Origin: Salinibacillus kushneri
Lineage (GTDB): Bacteria; Bacillota; Bacilli; Bacillales; Alkalibacillaceae
Direction of reading: 5' to 3'
Length of the DNA stretch: 64,000 bases
Assembly: GCF_900111405.1 (NCBI RefSeq)
Contig: NZ_FOHJ01000005.1
Span: 1 to 64,000 of the forward strand
Shown: in pieces, positions 20,120 to 29,682 of the stretch
How the letters are laid out: each line of letters starts with the position of its first letter
How positions within the stretch are numbered: the stretch's first letter is position 1
Notes under the pieces: generated by a model
Databases searched by the model: none
The model's input: only the letters and a program-made list of their open reading frames with translations
Told to the model about the DNA's origin: nothing
Made by a program: the position numbers and the translations under genes

Positions 20120-21307
20120 ATGCAAAAATTAAAAACCGGTGATCAAAATCTTGTAAAGCAGATGAATAAGTCGATTGTTTTTCATACGATCCAAAAAAAA
20201 GGTCCTATTTCACGGGCTCAAATATCAAAATTAACAGGTTTGAATAAAGCAACGGTTTCCACAATGGTCTCAGAAATGATAGATGAATCATTTGTCTATG
20301 AAATCGAAGCAACTCAATCGAGTGGAGGCAGAAAACCCGTTATGTTGTACTTTAATAATCATGCCGGCTATTCGATTGGTATCGACTTAGGTGTTAATTA
20401 TATTTTAGGTCTATTAACAGATTTAAATGGGAATATCATAGAAGAGGTTAGTCAGGATTTAACAACCATTCAATACGGGGATGTGAAACAACAATTATAT
20501 GCGGTTATTCAAACGTTAATAAACAAAGCTCCAGACAGTCCATATGGGGTTATCGGGATAGGTATTGGTGTTCCAGGTAATATCAATCATGAAGAAACAA
20601 TCATTCTTGCACCTAATCTCAAGTGGGAACATAAAGACTTAAAAACAGAGGTTCAAAATGAATTCTATATTCCTGTAAAAATTCAAAATGAAGCAAACAG
20701 TGGTGCTATTGGAGAGCATATATATGGTGCAGGAAGAAACATTTCAAATTTAATTTACGTTAGTATTGGAATTGGTATTGGTACAGGGATCATTATTCAG
20801 GGAAACCTTTATACAGGCACCTCTGGTATATCAGGAGAAATGGGACACTTTACGATTGATGCAAATGGACGGAAATGTCGCTGTGGTAATAATGGCTGCT
20901 GGGAATTATATGCATCTGAAAATGCCCTTTTAGAGCACGCAAAAAAACAAAAGGTATTAGAAGAAACCAATGCAATCACGCTAAAACAATTAAGCACAGA
21001 AGCTCAAATGGGGAATAAAAAAGTGCTACAGGTTCTACACACGTTAGGAGAGAATATAGGAATTGGCTTAACCAATATCATTAATACGTTCAATCCGCAA
21101 ATGATTATCATTGGAAATCGACTATCACAATTTAGCAGTTGGATTTCCAACCCTATTCACAATGTTTTAGATGAACGATTGTCTTACTATCATAAGGAAA
21201 ATACGGATATCAACTTTTCTATACTTGGTAAGCATTCCATTGCACTAGGAGCTGCATCGATTTCCATTTCACATTTTTTCAAGGAAAACAAATTAGAAAA
21301 CGAATAA
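20120..21307 (+). CDS. xylR: Xylose operon repressor (ROK family)
   Basis: The 395-residue protein has an N-terminal winged helix-turn-helix (GPISRAQISKLTGLNKATVS, about 29-48) and a ROK sugar-kinase-like domain. The latter shows SIGIDLGVNYILGLL, GIGIGVPGNI, IGIGIGTGIIIQG and the zinc motif CRCGNNGC (about 254-261). It represses xyl genes until xylose binds. The gene is divergent from xylA with a shared 278-bp control region. TTGAGGAG precedes the ATG with good spacing. Length agrees with Bacillus XylR (about 385-395). Confidence 0.94.
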   Translation: MQKLKTGDQNLVKQMNKSIVFHTIQKKGPISRAQISKLTGLNKATVSTMVSEMIDESFVYEIEATQSSGGRKPVMLYFNNHAGYSIGIDLGVNYILGLLTDLNGNIIEEVSQDLTTIQYGDVKQQLYAVIQTLINKAPDSPYGVIGIGIGVPGNINHEETIILAPNLKWEHKDLKTEVQNEFYIPVKIQNEANSGAIGEHIYGAGRNISNLIYVSIGIGIGTGIIIQGNLYTGTSGISGEMGHFTIDANGRKCRCGNNGCWELYASENALLEHAKKQKVLEETNAITLKQLSTEAQMGNKKVLQVLHTLGENIGIGLTNIINTFNPQMIIIGNRLSQFSSWISNPIHNVLDERLSYYHKENTDINFSILGKHSIALGAASISISHFFKENKLENE

Positions 21308-21313
21308 TATTGT

Positions 21314-21383
21314 AAAAAAGCCTGTCAACCACAAGGAGAGCATATAAGTCTTATAAACTCACGCTTAGATTAACAGGCTTTTT
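21314..21383. terminator. Bidirectional terminator between xylR and manA
   Basis: AAAAGCCTGTCAA (from 21316) pairs with TTAACAGGCTTTT (to 21382) around a long loop. T-runs stand on both sides. It ends both converging transcripts. Confidence 0.75.
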
Positions 21384-21400
21384 ATCGTTTCTGTCAATTG

Positions 21401-22357
21401 TTATGTCCACGAAACAATAAATTCAGCATCCCCATTCAATTCATACTCCACAACACCGCTTGGCAGAATAAAATGAGTACCTTTGTTCAATTCATAGGTT
21501 TTTCCATTCATCATCATTTCAGCATCTCCTTCAACTACACTGACCTGTAAAAAATCTTTATCCTGTTTTTGCATAGATCTGCCCTTTAACTGCCAATGAG
21601 AAACCGTAAAATATTGGGCTTCTACAAGCTTGGTCATCGTTATATCATCAATCAGAGCTTGTTCTGGTGTTGGATTCACAGGTTGATGAGGCACTGTTGT
21701 CACTTGTTTAGCTCTGTCTAAATGAAGTTCACGTTTGTTCCCTTGTGCATCTGTTCGATCATAATCATATACACGATAGGTAATATCAGAGCTCTGTTGA
21801 GTCTCTAAAATAACAATTCCTTTCCCAATAGCATGAAGAGTGCCGCTTGGAACATAAATAAAATCACCTTTTTTTACTTTAACGCGTTGTAAAAATTCGT
21901 CCCACATCCCTTCATCCATCATTTGTTCCATTTGTTCACGAGTTTCTGCATGATGACCAAAAACAATCTCACTTTCCTCTTCAGCGCTTAGAACATACCA
22001 GCACTCGGTTTTACCGTAAGGCTGTCCTTCAACTTCACGAGCAAAGTTATCATCAGGATGAACTTGTACAGATAAATCTGCATTTGCATCTAAAATTTTG
22101 ACTAAGAGAGGATAAGCCTCGTCATTGTCTTCTCTTTTCTGAAAGAGTTCTCCATGCCCCTCCCATGCTTCTTTTAAAGTTTTTCCTTGTAAAGGACCAT
22201 TTTGAATCACACTAGGGCCGTTTGGATGAGCAGAAATCACCCAGGCCTCACCTGTTTGTTCACTTGGAATATTATAACCATATTCTGTTCTAAGTTTTTG
22301 TCCACCCCAGATTCTTTCCTGAAAAACGGGCTGTAAAAAGATAGGTTCCTTGTACAT
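21401..22357 (-). CDS. manA: Mannose-6-phosphate isomerase, class I
   Basis: The 318-residue cupin enzyme isomerises mannose 6-phosphate to fructose 6-phosphate. Zinc-site motifs are VQVHPDD (about 95), GKTECWYVL, and PSGTLHAIGKGIVILETQQ with the last histidine. The frame is open a little further upstream, but TTGGAGGCAG is placed for the ATG at 22357. It follows manP (mannose PTS), matching the manP-manA order of B. subtilis. A terminator lies between the two, so manA may also be expressed separately. Confidence 0.93.
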   Translation of the reverse strand: MYKEPIFLQPVFQERIWGGQKLRTEYGYNIPSEQTGEAWVISAHPNGPSVIQNGPLQGKTLKEAWEGHGELFQKREDNDEAYPLLVKILDANADLSVQVHPDDNFAREVEGQPYGKTECWYVLSAEEESEIVFGHHAETREQMEQMMDEGMWDEFLQRVKVKKGDFIYVPSGTLHAIGKGIVILETQQSSDITYRVYDYDRTDAQGNKRELHLDRAKQVTTVPHQPVNPTPEQALIDDITMTKLVEAQYFTVSHWQLKGRSMQKQDKDFLQVSVVEGDAEMMMNGKTYELNKGTHFILPSGVVEYELNGDAEFIVSWT

Positions 22358-22406
22358 GGCAACTGCCTCCAATATCATTTATAGCATTTTTGTTGATCCT
22401 GGAACG

Positions 22407-22437
22407 GTAAAAAAGAGAGCGAAATCGCTCCCTTTTC
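22407..22437 (-). terminator. Terminator after manP
   Basis: GAGCGA-TTT-CGCTC with extra flanking pairs (22415-22432) is followed on the minus strand by TTTTTT. It is 30 bp past the manP stop and upstream of manA, so read-through may limit manA. Confidence 0.8.
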
Positions 22438-22465
22438 GTTACCTTCATTCTAGCATAATCTTCAA

Positions 22466-24427
22466 TTAAATCGTATCCAGTAACTTGTAAACTTCTTCTT
22501 TGGAATTGGCGTTTAACAGCTGTTCTCTAAATCCTTCATCCATGAGGCGACGTGAAAGCATCTGAAGGATTTTAAGATGTGCATCTCCGGCACTTTCTTC
22601 AGGTACAGCAATCATAAAGATAAGCTTGGCATCTGTACCATCAACACTTTGCCAATCGACACCACTGCGATTGATTCCAAAGACAACAGAAGGCTGTTTG
22701 ACAGTGGATGATTTGCCATGGGGAATGGCAATATTCATACCAAGACCAGTTGAACCTTCTTCTTCACGTGACTTAATAGCTTGCTTAAACTCACTTGCAG
22801 AAGAAATGCGATTTTCTTTATTTAATGTTTGAATGAGTTCATCAATCACTTCATCTTTAGTTGATCCAGTAAGTTCTGGAATAATAAGATCTTGATTCGT
22901 AATATCCGTTAGTTTGTTTACCTCGATTTCTTTAGCTTCTTCCTTTGGTACACTTTTCTCTACTTTACTGTCTGCTTTATTTCGATCTACATTTTCAGAT
23001 TCAGAAACTCCACCTGCAGGCACAGCTGCTGGTGATACGTCCTTTTTCAGAAGGTTAACCAGAAATGCTGTTACGACCGTTCCAACGATGGCAGCGATAA
23101 AGAACATTAACACATGATCAACTGCTCCTAAAACGGCAACGATTGGCCCACCGTGTGCCACACGATCTCCTACCTGGCCAATCATGGCAATAACGGCGCC
23201 TGTCATAGAACCAACCATGATACTTGGAATCACACGTAAAGGATCCTGAGCTGCGAACGGAATTGCTCCTTCCGTAATTCCAAATAATCCCATCGTAAAG
23301 GAAGCTTTTCCCGTTTCACGTTCGGCACGCTGAAATTTTCTCTTATTCATAAAGGTTGCAAGACCCATACCTAGAGGCGGTATACAGATAGCAACCGCAA
23401 TGGGTCCCATAATTTCATAGTTTCCTTCAGCAATCATAGCTGAGCCAAATAAGAAGGCAACCTTATTAAATGGTCCACCCATATCGACAGCAATCATCGC
23501 TCCAAGAATAAGCACTAAAAGAATGGAGCTTGCTCCCTGCATTCCTTCCAGCCATTGCGTTAATCCTTCGAATAGACTTGCAACTGGAGAACCGATAACA
23601 AAAATAAATAGCATACCAACAATAAATGTAGCAATAATTGGGATGAAAATAATCGGCATCACAGGCTGAACCGCTTGTGGTACTTTAATTTTCTTAATAG
23701 CTTGTGTGATATAACCAGCCAAAAAACCAGCAATGATTCCGCCAATAAAACCAGCGCCTGCTTCACTATCGTAAAAGCTGCCATTATTGGCAATATATCC
23801 ACCAATCATACCTGGTGCAAGACCAGGACGATGCGCAATACTTACCGAAATAAAACCAGCTAATATTGGAACCATAAAGCTAAAGGCTGCTCCACCAATC
23901 GCATTGATTTGAAACCAGAAGGAATCTTCAGGAATGACAATACCGCCTTCCGTTTGCTCTCCCCCAATGGCTAAAGCAATCGCAATTAGTAATCCGCCGA
24001 TTACGATAAAGGGAATCATGTAAGAAACTCCATTCATCAGATGACGATAGATTGGATTTTCTTTCTCCTTTTTCTTTTGCTTTTCTTCATCTGCCTTAGC
24101 TTGTACATCTGGTTTGTAAACCGAGACATTTCCCTTTTGAATGCGGTTAATTAATTGTTCAGGCTCACGAATTCCCTCCTGTACACCTACAACAACTAAT
24201 TTCTTTCCGGCAAAACGTTCCTTAGATACTTCTTTATCACTTGCAATAATAATACCGTCAGCTTGTTCGATATCCTGTTCTGTTAATTCATTTTCTACAC
24301 CAATGGATCCCTGTGTCTCAACCTTGATATCAATACCCATTTCTTCTCCGGCTTTTTGTAAGTTTTCTGCAGCCATATACGTATGGGCAATACCAACTGG
24401 ACAGGCAGTCACCGCTAGTATTTTCAT
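22466..24427 (-). CDS. manP: PTS mannose/fructose-family transporter, EIIBCA
   Basis: The 653-residue permease of the fructose/mannitol PTS family has the order B-C-A. EIIB (1-100) has the phosphocysteine in VTACPVGIAHTYMA. EIIC (about 125-440) has about ten spans with GGxIA and AIPFAAQDPLRVIPS motifs. A charged linker follows, then EIIA (about 500-650) with the phosphohistidine in MNIAIPHGKS. FruA-type proteins usually have A-B-C order; B-C-A and the neighbouring manA point to mannose (ManP). The ATG follows AGGAGGGAAACC. Confidence 0.87.
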   Translation of the reverse strand: MKILAVTACPVGIAHTYMAAENLQKAGEEMGIDIKVETQGSIGVENELTEQDIEQADGIIIASDKEVSKERFAGKKLVVVGVQEGIREPEQLINRIQKGNVSVYKPDVQAKADEEKQKKKEKENPIYRHLMNGVSYMIPFIVIGGLLIAIALAIGGEQTEGGIVIPEDSFWFQINAIGGAAFSFMVPILAGFISVSIAHRPGLAPGMIGGYIANNGSFYDSEAGAGFIGGIIAGFLAGYITQAIKKIKVPQAVQPVMPIIFIPIIATFIVGMLFIFVIGSPVASLFEGLTQWLEGMQGASSILLVLILGAMIAVDMGGPFNKVAFLFGSAMIAEGNYEIMGPIAVAICIPPLGMGLATFMNKRKFQRAERETGKASFTMGLFGITEGAIPFAAQDPLRVIPSIMVGSMTGAVIAMIGQVGDRVAHGGPIVAVLGAVDHVLMFFIAAIVGTVVTAFLVNLLKKDVSPAAVPAGGVSESENVDRNKADSKVEKSVPKEEAKEIEVNKLTDITNQDLIIPELTGSTKDEVIDELIQTLNKENRISSASEFKQAIKSREEEGSTGLGMNIAIPHGKSSTVKQPSVVFGINRSGVDWQSVDGTDAKLIFMIAVPEESAGDAHLKILQMLSRRLMDEGFREQLLNANSKEEVYKLLDTI

Positions 24428-24470
24428 TGGTTTCCCTCCTCATAAGCTTGTTACTTTACTGTCTACATTC

Positions 24471-24490
24471 ATTATAAAGCGCTTTTATAT
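24471..24490 (-). promoter_or_regulatory. manP promoter -10 and overlapping cre-like palindrome
   Basis: On the minus strand TATAAT (24471-24476) lacks a proper -35, as expected for an activator-dependent manP promoter. Directly upstream AAAAGCGCTTT (about 24475-24487) resembles the core of a cre but matches the flanks poorly. Confidence 0.5.
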
Positions 24491-24538
24491 AAAAAAATAA
24501 TATATTTTTACCAGAGTTCCGGCAAAAATATATTATTT
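24491..24538 (-). terminator. Long AT-rich terminator after the EIIA fragment
   Basis: A 14-base arm AATAATATATTTTT pairs with its complement across a CCG-containing loop, and T7 follows on the minus strand (24491-24497). It overlaps the stop codon of the EIIA gene and separates it from manP. Confidence 0.8.
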
Positions 24539-24883
24539 CGAAAATAAATGGATAATGTCTGATTTACTGTGATCTTTTCTCAGCTTTTCTCTTATTTCGG
24601 GACTTTCACTAATGCTCGATATGGTTTGCATAAGAGAGCGTAAATGCCTTTGATCCTGTTTCCCTATGGCCATTAAGAAGACTATCGATACCTTTTCTGT
24701 TCCCCATTCGATTGGTTCCTTAAGAGTGGCAATGCCTACAACAGATTTTTTTACAAGTTCCGGCTGGGCATGTGGAAGTGCTACTCCTCCTCCAATCGAA
24801 GTTGGTGATGTTTTCTCACGTAAAAGAATTTTATGGATAATTTTACGTGCCTTTACGAATAACCATTTGCTGATGTCACTCAA
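24533..24883 (-). CDS. Stand-alone EIIA domain, probable C-terminal remnant of a ManR-type regulator
   Basis: The 116-residue frame is a PTS EIIA domain of the fructose/mannitol type with TSPTSIGGGVALPHAQPE, including the phosphorylatable His. It lacks the usual N-terminal helices. In Bacillus the gene directly in front of manP is manR, a PRD activator ending in such an EIIA domain. Here everything upstream of the EIIA is replaced by the end of opuFB. A TTG at 24883 overlaps the opuFB stop with GGAAGGA in front, so the piece may still be translated. It could be a free EIIA or a pseudogene. Confidence 0.6.
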   Translation of the reverse strand: MSDISKWLFVKARKIIHKILLREKTSPTSIGGGVALPHAQPELVKKSVVGIATLKEPIEWGTEKVSIVFLMAIGKQDQRHLRSLMQTISSISESPEIREKLRKDHSKSDIIHLFSK

Positions 24884-26393
24884 CTAATCCTTCCACTTCA
24901 AGGAAATCTCTAGCCACACTTTCAGCACTCTCCCCTTCAACATTGACACGATAATTCATTTCACGCATTTGATCATCACTTATCATACCACCGAGTTTAT
25001 TTAGAGCCTGTTTAATTCCAGGGTACTTTTCAGCCGTTTCTGCCCGCAGTAGTGGTGCTCCCTGATAAGGGGGGAATAAATGCTTATCATCTTCTAAAAC
25101 CTTCAAATGATATTGCCGAATTTCACTATCAGTAGAATAGGCGTCAACCAATTGTATGTCACCAGATTTAATTGCATTGTAGCGAAGCTTAGGCTCCATT
25201 GTGATAACCTCTCCAAAGTCCATTCCATATAACTCCTGGATACCTGCATAACCATCCTGTCGATCATTAAATTCCAGGGTGAATCCGGCTGTAATTTCAT
25301 CTTCAATCGGTTTTAAATCCGAAATCGTTTCAAGCCCCTTATCCTGTGCCAACTCATCAGGAATAGCCAAAGCATATGTGTTGTTGTAAGCCATAGGCTC
25401 AAGAAGGATCATATCAAACTGTTCCTTCAAGCCATCCTTTGCCTGCTCATACACATCACGCTCTTTTGTACTAACCGCCTGTTCATTTAAAAATTGTACA
25501 ATTGCTGTCCCTGTAAATTCCGGATAAATATCAATTTCACCAGTTTTCAAAGCGTTAAACACAAAAGAGGTTTTGCCTAATCCCGGCTCCAGTTCAACAT
25601 GTAAATCTGTTTCTTCTTCAATAAGCTGTTTATACATTTGAATTAAAATTTCCGGCTCAGATCCAAGCTTCCCGCCGATAACAATGGTCTCCTGCTCACC
25701 CTTTAACATAAACGGTGTCACAATAAACAATACAGCTACAACCACTAATACACCGGTGGTCATGAAAATTTTCCGGAATGATAACTTCTCCATTTTCCGT
25801 AATAAAACATCAAATAAAATCGCTAAAAGTGCAGCCGGTATCGCACCTAAAACAATGAGATTGGAATCATTTCGATCAATACCAAGGAGAATAATATCCC
25901 CTAATCCGCCTGCACCAATTAATGCAGCAAGTGTAGCGGTTCCCACAATTAAGACCATAGCTGTTCGGATACCTGCCATAATAACAGGCATCGCCAGGGG
26001 AAGCTCTACCTTTCGTAATTTTTTTATTGAATTCATGCCCATCGCTGTTGCTGCTTCAACAAGCGAAGGATCAATGTCTTTTATACCTGTAAACGTATTT
26101 CGTAATATTGGAAGTAATGCATAGGCGACAAGCGCAATAATCGCAGGAATTTTCCCAATCCCCACAAGAGGAATGAGTAAGCCGAGTAAAGCTAACGAAG
26201 GGATCGTCTGTAATACAGCAGTTACCCCAATGATTGATTCTGCTATTCTTTCTTTACGCGTTAAGTATACTCCAAGCGGAACAGCAATGATTACGGCAAA
26301 AAATAACGAAATAAAGGATATTTGCAGATGTTCAATAAATGCCCGTATAAGCTCTCCTTGTCTCTCTTGAAAAACATTAATCCATTGCTCCAT
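24876..26393 (-). CDS. opuFB: Osmoprotectant ABC transporter, permease fused to substrate-binding protein (OpuF type)
   Basis: The 505-residue protein joins a BPD permease domain (about 1-215, EAA loop near AATAMGMNSIKKLRKVELPLA) to a glycine-betaine-type binding domain (about 230-505, starting VIGGKLGSEPEILIQMY). In OpuC-type systems these are separate proteins; the fusion defines OpuF-like importers. The binding domain therefore sits tethered outside the membrane. The start overlaps the ATPase gene by 17 bases, indicating coupling. Likely substrates are glycine betaine and relatives, for osmotic stress protection. Confidence 0.88.
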   Translation of the reverse strand: MEQWINVFQERQGELIRAFIEHLQISFISLFFAVIIAVPLGVYLTRKERIAESIIGVTAVLQTIPSLALLGLLIPLVGIGKIPAIIALVAYALLPILRNTFTGIKDIDPSLVEAATAMGMNSIKKLRKVELPLAMPVIMAGIRTAMVLIVGTATLAALIGAGGLGDIILLGIDRNDSNLIVLGAIPAALLAILFDVLLRKMEKLSFRKIFMTTGVLVVVAVLFIVTPFMLKGEQETIVIGGKLGSEPEILIQMYKQLIEEETDLHVELEPGLGKTSFVFNALKTGEIDIYPEFTGTAIVQFLNEQAVSTKERDVYEQAKDGLKEQFDMILLEPMAYNNTYALAIPDELAQDKGLETISDLKPIEDEITAGFTLEFNDRQDGYAGIQELYGMDFGEVITMEPKLRYNAIKSGDIQLVDAYSTDSEIRQYHLKVLEDDKHLFPPYQGAPLLRAETAEKYPGIKQALNKLGGMISDDQMREMNYRVNVEGESAESVARDFLEVEGLVE

Positions 26394-27351
26394 GCTTTTG
26401 CCCTCTTTCTTTACCCTGATTTGCTAAATATCCAAGAACCTGCTCACGATTAATGGTTCCTATGATGTTCCCATCCTTTTCTACCGGCAAGTTATCCTGC
26501 TCTGATAAGTGTTCAATGACTTGCTGCAACGTTGTTGAAGCTGGCAAAGGCCGTGTTTTACCCTCAATTTGTTCGGGCTGATTAAGATGTATCAGCTTCT
26601 CAAGATCCACCTTCTGATTCTGCAAAGGGTGTTTTGTACCGACAAAATCCTGGACAAATTCGTTAGCTGGACGTTTAAGGAGATCATAAGGTGTACCTAT
26701 TTGCTCTACTTTCCCATCACGCATCACACAAATACGATCTCCAAGCTTTAAAGCCTCCTGCATATCATGGGTGACAAAAACAACGGTCTTTTTAATGTTT
26801 TGCTGAAGGTCCAAAATATCATCCTGCAATTTCTCTCTTGTTATCGGATCAACTGCACTGAAAGGCTCGTCCATCAAAATCAGATCAGGATCTGCTGCTA
26901 GTGCCCGAATGACCCCAACTCGCTGCTGTTCACCACCTGAGAGTTCGCTTGGTTTTCGGTTTCGGTAAGTGTCCGGAGCTAACCCTGCCATCTGCAATAA
27001 TTCATCAATGCGATGCTGAATTTTCTCCTGATCCCATTTTTTCAAATCCGGTACAATGGCAATATTTTCACTAATTGTCATATGAGGAAACAAAGCTATT
27101 TGTTGTAAAACATAACCTATATTCCACCGTAATTCATGGATATCATAATCACTTATTTTTTTATCCTGAATGCGTATTGTCCCTTCTGTTAAGGGAATGA
27201 GACGATTAATCATTTTAAGGGTTGTGGTCTTGCCTGAACCACTAGGACCGATAATGACAAAAAATTCCCCATCCTCAACGTCTATATTGACATTTTTCAC
27301 TGCACGTGTCCCATCAGGATAGGTCTTGCTTACATTCTGAAAGGTAATCAT
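26377..27351 (-). CDS. opuFA: Osmoprotectant ABC transporter ATPase
   Basis: The 324-residue ATPase of the OpuCA/ProV group shows Walker A GPSGSGKTT (about 36-44), signature LSGGEQQRVGVIRALA (about 139) and Walker B LILMDEPFSAVD. At the C-terminus there is only one recognisable CBS motif (VEKDGNIIGTINREQVLGYL, about 290-310). The ATG at 27351 follows AAGGAGTAAAAAC. It drives the fused permease/binding protein encoded just downstream. Confidence 0.9.
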   Translation of the reverse strand: MITFQNVSKTYPDGTRAVKNVNIDVEDGEFFVIIGPSGSGKTTTLKMINRLIPLTEGTIRIQDKKISDYDIHELRWNIGYVLQQIALFPHMTISENIAIVPDLKKWDQEKIQHRIDELLQMAGLAPDTYRNRKPSELSGGEQQRVGVIRALAADPDLILMDEPFSAVDPITREKLQDDILDLQQNIKKTVVFVTHDMQEALKLGDRICVMRDGKVEQIGTPYDLLKRPANEFVQDFVGTKHPLQNQKVDLEKLIHLNQPEQIEGKTRPLPASTTLQQVIEHLSEQDNLPVEKDGNIIGTINREQVLGYLANQGKERGQKHGAMD

Positions 27352-27449
27352 GTTTTTACTCCTTACTTCAATAGATTGTTATTGGCTACTTCTATGATGC
27401 TAATAAATGCCATTTATATTCATTGTTAACAAGTTCATTGAAGAAGTCA

Positions 27450-27481
27450 AAAAGAAGGCCTGACTAATGATAAGTCAGACC
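27450..27481 (-). terminator. Terminator of the ars operon
   Basis: GGCCTGAC (27457-27464) pairs with GTCAGACC (27474-27481), followed by TTCTTTTT on the minus strand, 17 bp past the arsC stop. Confidence 0.85.
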
Positions 27482-27498
27482 CTGAATAAGAATATCTA

Positions 27499-27918
27499 TT
27501 ATTCTCCTGTTTCCGCAAAACGCTTAATTCGTTCTCCTATCTTATCTCTAACACGTTGGAAGACCTGCCACTTCTCCTCTTCTGTTCCTTCTGCTTTTGC
27601 TGGATCATCAAATCCCCAATGCTCTCTTTTAACCTGTGGAGGTGTCATTGGACAGCGGTCATTGGCATCTCCACATAGTGTGACGACCATGTCTGCCTTA
27701 TTTAAAAGCTTAGGATCAATCGTTTCTGATTGTTGACCAGAAATATCAATATCCACTTCCTTCATTGCCTTTACTGCATTAGGATTAAGACCGTGCGCTT
27801 CAATCCCCGCACTTTTTACCTTCCATTCATCACCAAGATGCTCCTTAGCCCAGCCTTCAGCCATCTGACTTCTGCAGGAATTCCCCGTACATAAGAAATA
27901 AATCGTTTTTTTCGACAT
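27499..27918 (-). CDS. arsC: Arsenate reductase (thioredoxin-coupled)
   Basis: The 139-residue low-molecular-weight-phosphatase-fold enzyme reduces arsenate to arsenite. The P-loop CTGNSCR puts the nucleophile at Cys10, and the redox pair Cys82 and Cys89 is present in [10 protein letters not shown]. These match the B. subtilis ArsC triad. The ATG at 27918 follows AAAGGAGCTG. It is the last gene of arsR-arsB-arsC; a perfect small palindrome lies just before its ribosome-binding site. Confidence 0.96.
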   Translation of the reverse strand: MSKKTIYFLCTGNSCRSQMAEGWAKEHLGDEWKVKSAGIEAHGLNPNAVKAMKEVDIDISGQQSETIDPKLLNKADMVVTLCGDANDRCPMTPPQVKREHWGFDDPAKAEGTEEEKWQVFQRVRDKIGERIKRFAETGE

Positions 27919-27936
27919 AGAGTTCAGCTCCTTTGG

Positions 27937-27957
27937 GGGTGGTGCCTGTCACCACCC
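27937..27957 (-). repeat. Short GC-rich palindrome before arsC
   Basis: GGGTGGTG (27937-27944) and CACCACCC (27950-27957) form a perfect eight-base hairpin around CCTGT in an otherwise AT-rich gap. It ends about ten bases before the arsC ribosome-binding site. The form resembles small interspersed palindromes of Bacillaceae; no T-tract follows. Confidence 0.55.
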
Positions 27958-27992
27958 GAATAATCTTGTTTCACAAAATGTTTCACAGAGGT

Positions 27993-29291
27993 TTAAAAAA
28001 TCAATAATGTAATGTATAGCCCTAATAACGTAATAAATAAAATAGGAATGGTTAATAGGATTCCTGTTTTAAAATAAGTTCCCCATGATATTTTCACACC
28101 TTTTTGCGACAGGACATGAAGCCAAAGTAAGGTGGCCAATGAACCAATAGGGGTAATTTTTGGTCCTAAATCGGAACCAATAACATTAGCATATACGAGG
28201 GCTTCTCGCATCACTCCTGATGTACTTGTTTCAGCAATCGCCAATGCGTCAATCATCACAGTTGGCATGTTGTTCATGATGGAAGAAAGAATAGCAGCAA
28301 GATATCCCATCACAACCGTTGCAACAAATAATCCCTGTTCAGCGCTCGCCTGAATCAGACTGGCTAACAAATCTGTCAGCCCGGCATTTCGCAGTCCATA
28401 AACTACTACATACATTCCTATTGAGAAAAAGACAATATCCCAGGGGGCTCCTTTTACAACAGTTTTTGTATTGACCGCCTGACTATTCTTTGCCATCCAT
28501 AGAAAGACGATAGCAATGGTACCTGCGACAATGGAGACAGGTAAATGGATAAATTCACTTACAAAATATCCTGCAAGTAGAATGCCCAGGATATACCATG
28601 AAATTCGGAATAATTTCTCATCCTGAATCGCTTCCCTTGGTTCTTTTAACTGAGACCAATCATAACCTCTCGGAATACTTTTTCGAAAATAAATAAATAA
28701 GACCACTATAGTTGCCACTAATGAGAATAAGTTTGGAATAATCATCCTTGAAGCATACTCAGCAAATCCAATATCAAAAAAGTCTGCGGAAACTATGTTG
28801 ACAAGGTTACTTACGACTAGTGGCAGTGACGTCGTATCCGCAATAAAACCACTTGCCATAATAAAGGGAAAAATCATTTTCTCTTTAAAATTTAAATTCC
28901 TTACCATGGCCAATACTATTGGAGTTAATATGAGTGCTGCACCATCATTGGCAAAAAAGGCCGCAACAAGGGCACCTAAAATACTCACATAAACAAACAT
29001 CAGGACACCATGACCTTTGGCCGCTCTCGCCATATGTAAGGCTGCCCACTCAAAAAATCCGATTTCATCAAGAATCAATGAAATTAAAATAATAGCTACA
29101 AAGGCTAGTGTGGCATTCCAGACAATCTCCGTAACTTCAATCACATCCTGAAAACCAACAACACCAACCAATAACGCAATAATCGCTCCACCAATCGCTG
29201 ACCAGCCAATGGATAATCCCTTAGGCTGCCATATAACTAAAATTAAAGTTGCCAAAAATATGATAATAGCTAATACTACAGACAATGACAA
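27993..29291 (-). CDS. arsB: Arsenite efflux pump
   Basis: The 432-residue, about 12-span ArsB-type permease exports arsenite/antimonite. Characteristic stretches are the N-terminal [36 protein letters not shown] (about 112-126), [19 protein letters not shown] (about 145-163) and the C-terminal [22 protein letters not shown]. It belongs to the ArsB rather than the Acr3 family. It is 17 bp downstream of arsR in a single operon. Confidence 0.94.
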   Translation of the reverse strand: MSLSVVLAIIIFLATLILVIWQPKGLSIGWSAIGGAIIALLVGVVGFQDVIEVTEIVWNATLAFVAIILISLILDEIGFFEWAALHMARAAKGHGVLMFVYVSILGALVAAFFANDGAALILTPIVLAMVRNLNFKEKMIFPFIMASGFIADTTSLPLVVSNLVNIVSADFFDIGFAEYASRMIIPNLFSLVATIVVLFIYFRKSIPRGYDWSQLKEPREAIQDEKLFRISWYILGILLAGYFVSEFIHLPVSIVAGTIAIVFLWMAKNSQAVNTKTVVKGAPWDIVFFSIGMYVVVYGLRNAGLTDLLASLIQASAEQGLFVATVVMGYLAAILSSIMNNMPTVMIDALAIAETSTSGVMREALVYANVIGSDLGPKITPIGSLATLLWLHVLSQKGVKISWGTYFKTGILLTIPILFITLLGLYITLLIF

Positions 29292-29307
29292 AACATAATA
29301 CCTCCCA

Positions 29308-29652
29308 CTAACAACAAGCTATTCTTCCCCCGTTTTTCTCCAGCTCTTTTAATTTTTCGCCTTGATCAGGCAAAGTTTGAAGAATTTGTCTTACAAATGG
29401 ATAAAGTTCACTTACCTGATTTAAAGAATAAAAAATCCATTGACCTTTTCGTTCTTCTTTCACCACCCCGGCATCTCGTAATTTTCGAAGATGCTGGCTT
29501 ATTGAAGGCTGACTCATTCTAAAGATTTCTACAAATTCACATACACAACAGTCAGTTTCATCCAGAATTTTGACCATGGTTAAACGAGTTTTGTCTCCCA
29601 ATAACTTGAAAATCATCGCAGCTTTTTCCATATCCATTGCAACTGCTTCCAA
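29308..29652 (-). CDS. arsR: Arsenic-responsive repressor
   Basis: The 114-residue winged-helix repressor of the SmtB/ArsR family has the metalloid site DCCVCEF at the start of the recognition-side helix (about 34-40), the reading helix [13 protein letters not shown] and a terminal CC pair. AAGGAGGTG lies eight bases before a TTG at 29652, which I prefer to the GTG that overlaps the ribosome-binding site itself. First gene of arsRBC, autoregulated from the operator described upstream. Confidence 0.94.
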   Translation of the reverse strand: MEAVAMDMEKAAMIFKLLGDKTRLTMVKILDETDCCVCEFVEIFRMSQPSISQHLRKLRDAGVVKEERKGQWIFYSLNQVSELYPFVRQILQTLPDQGEKLKELEKNGGRIACC

Positions 29653-29682
29653 AATAAACACCTCCTTTTTTATCCGGATATT

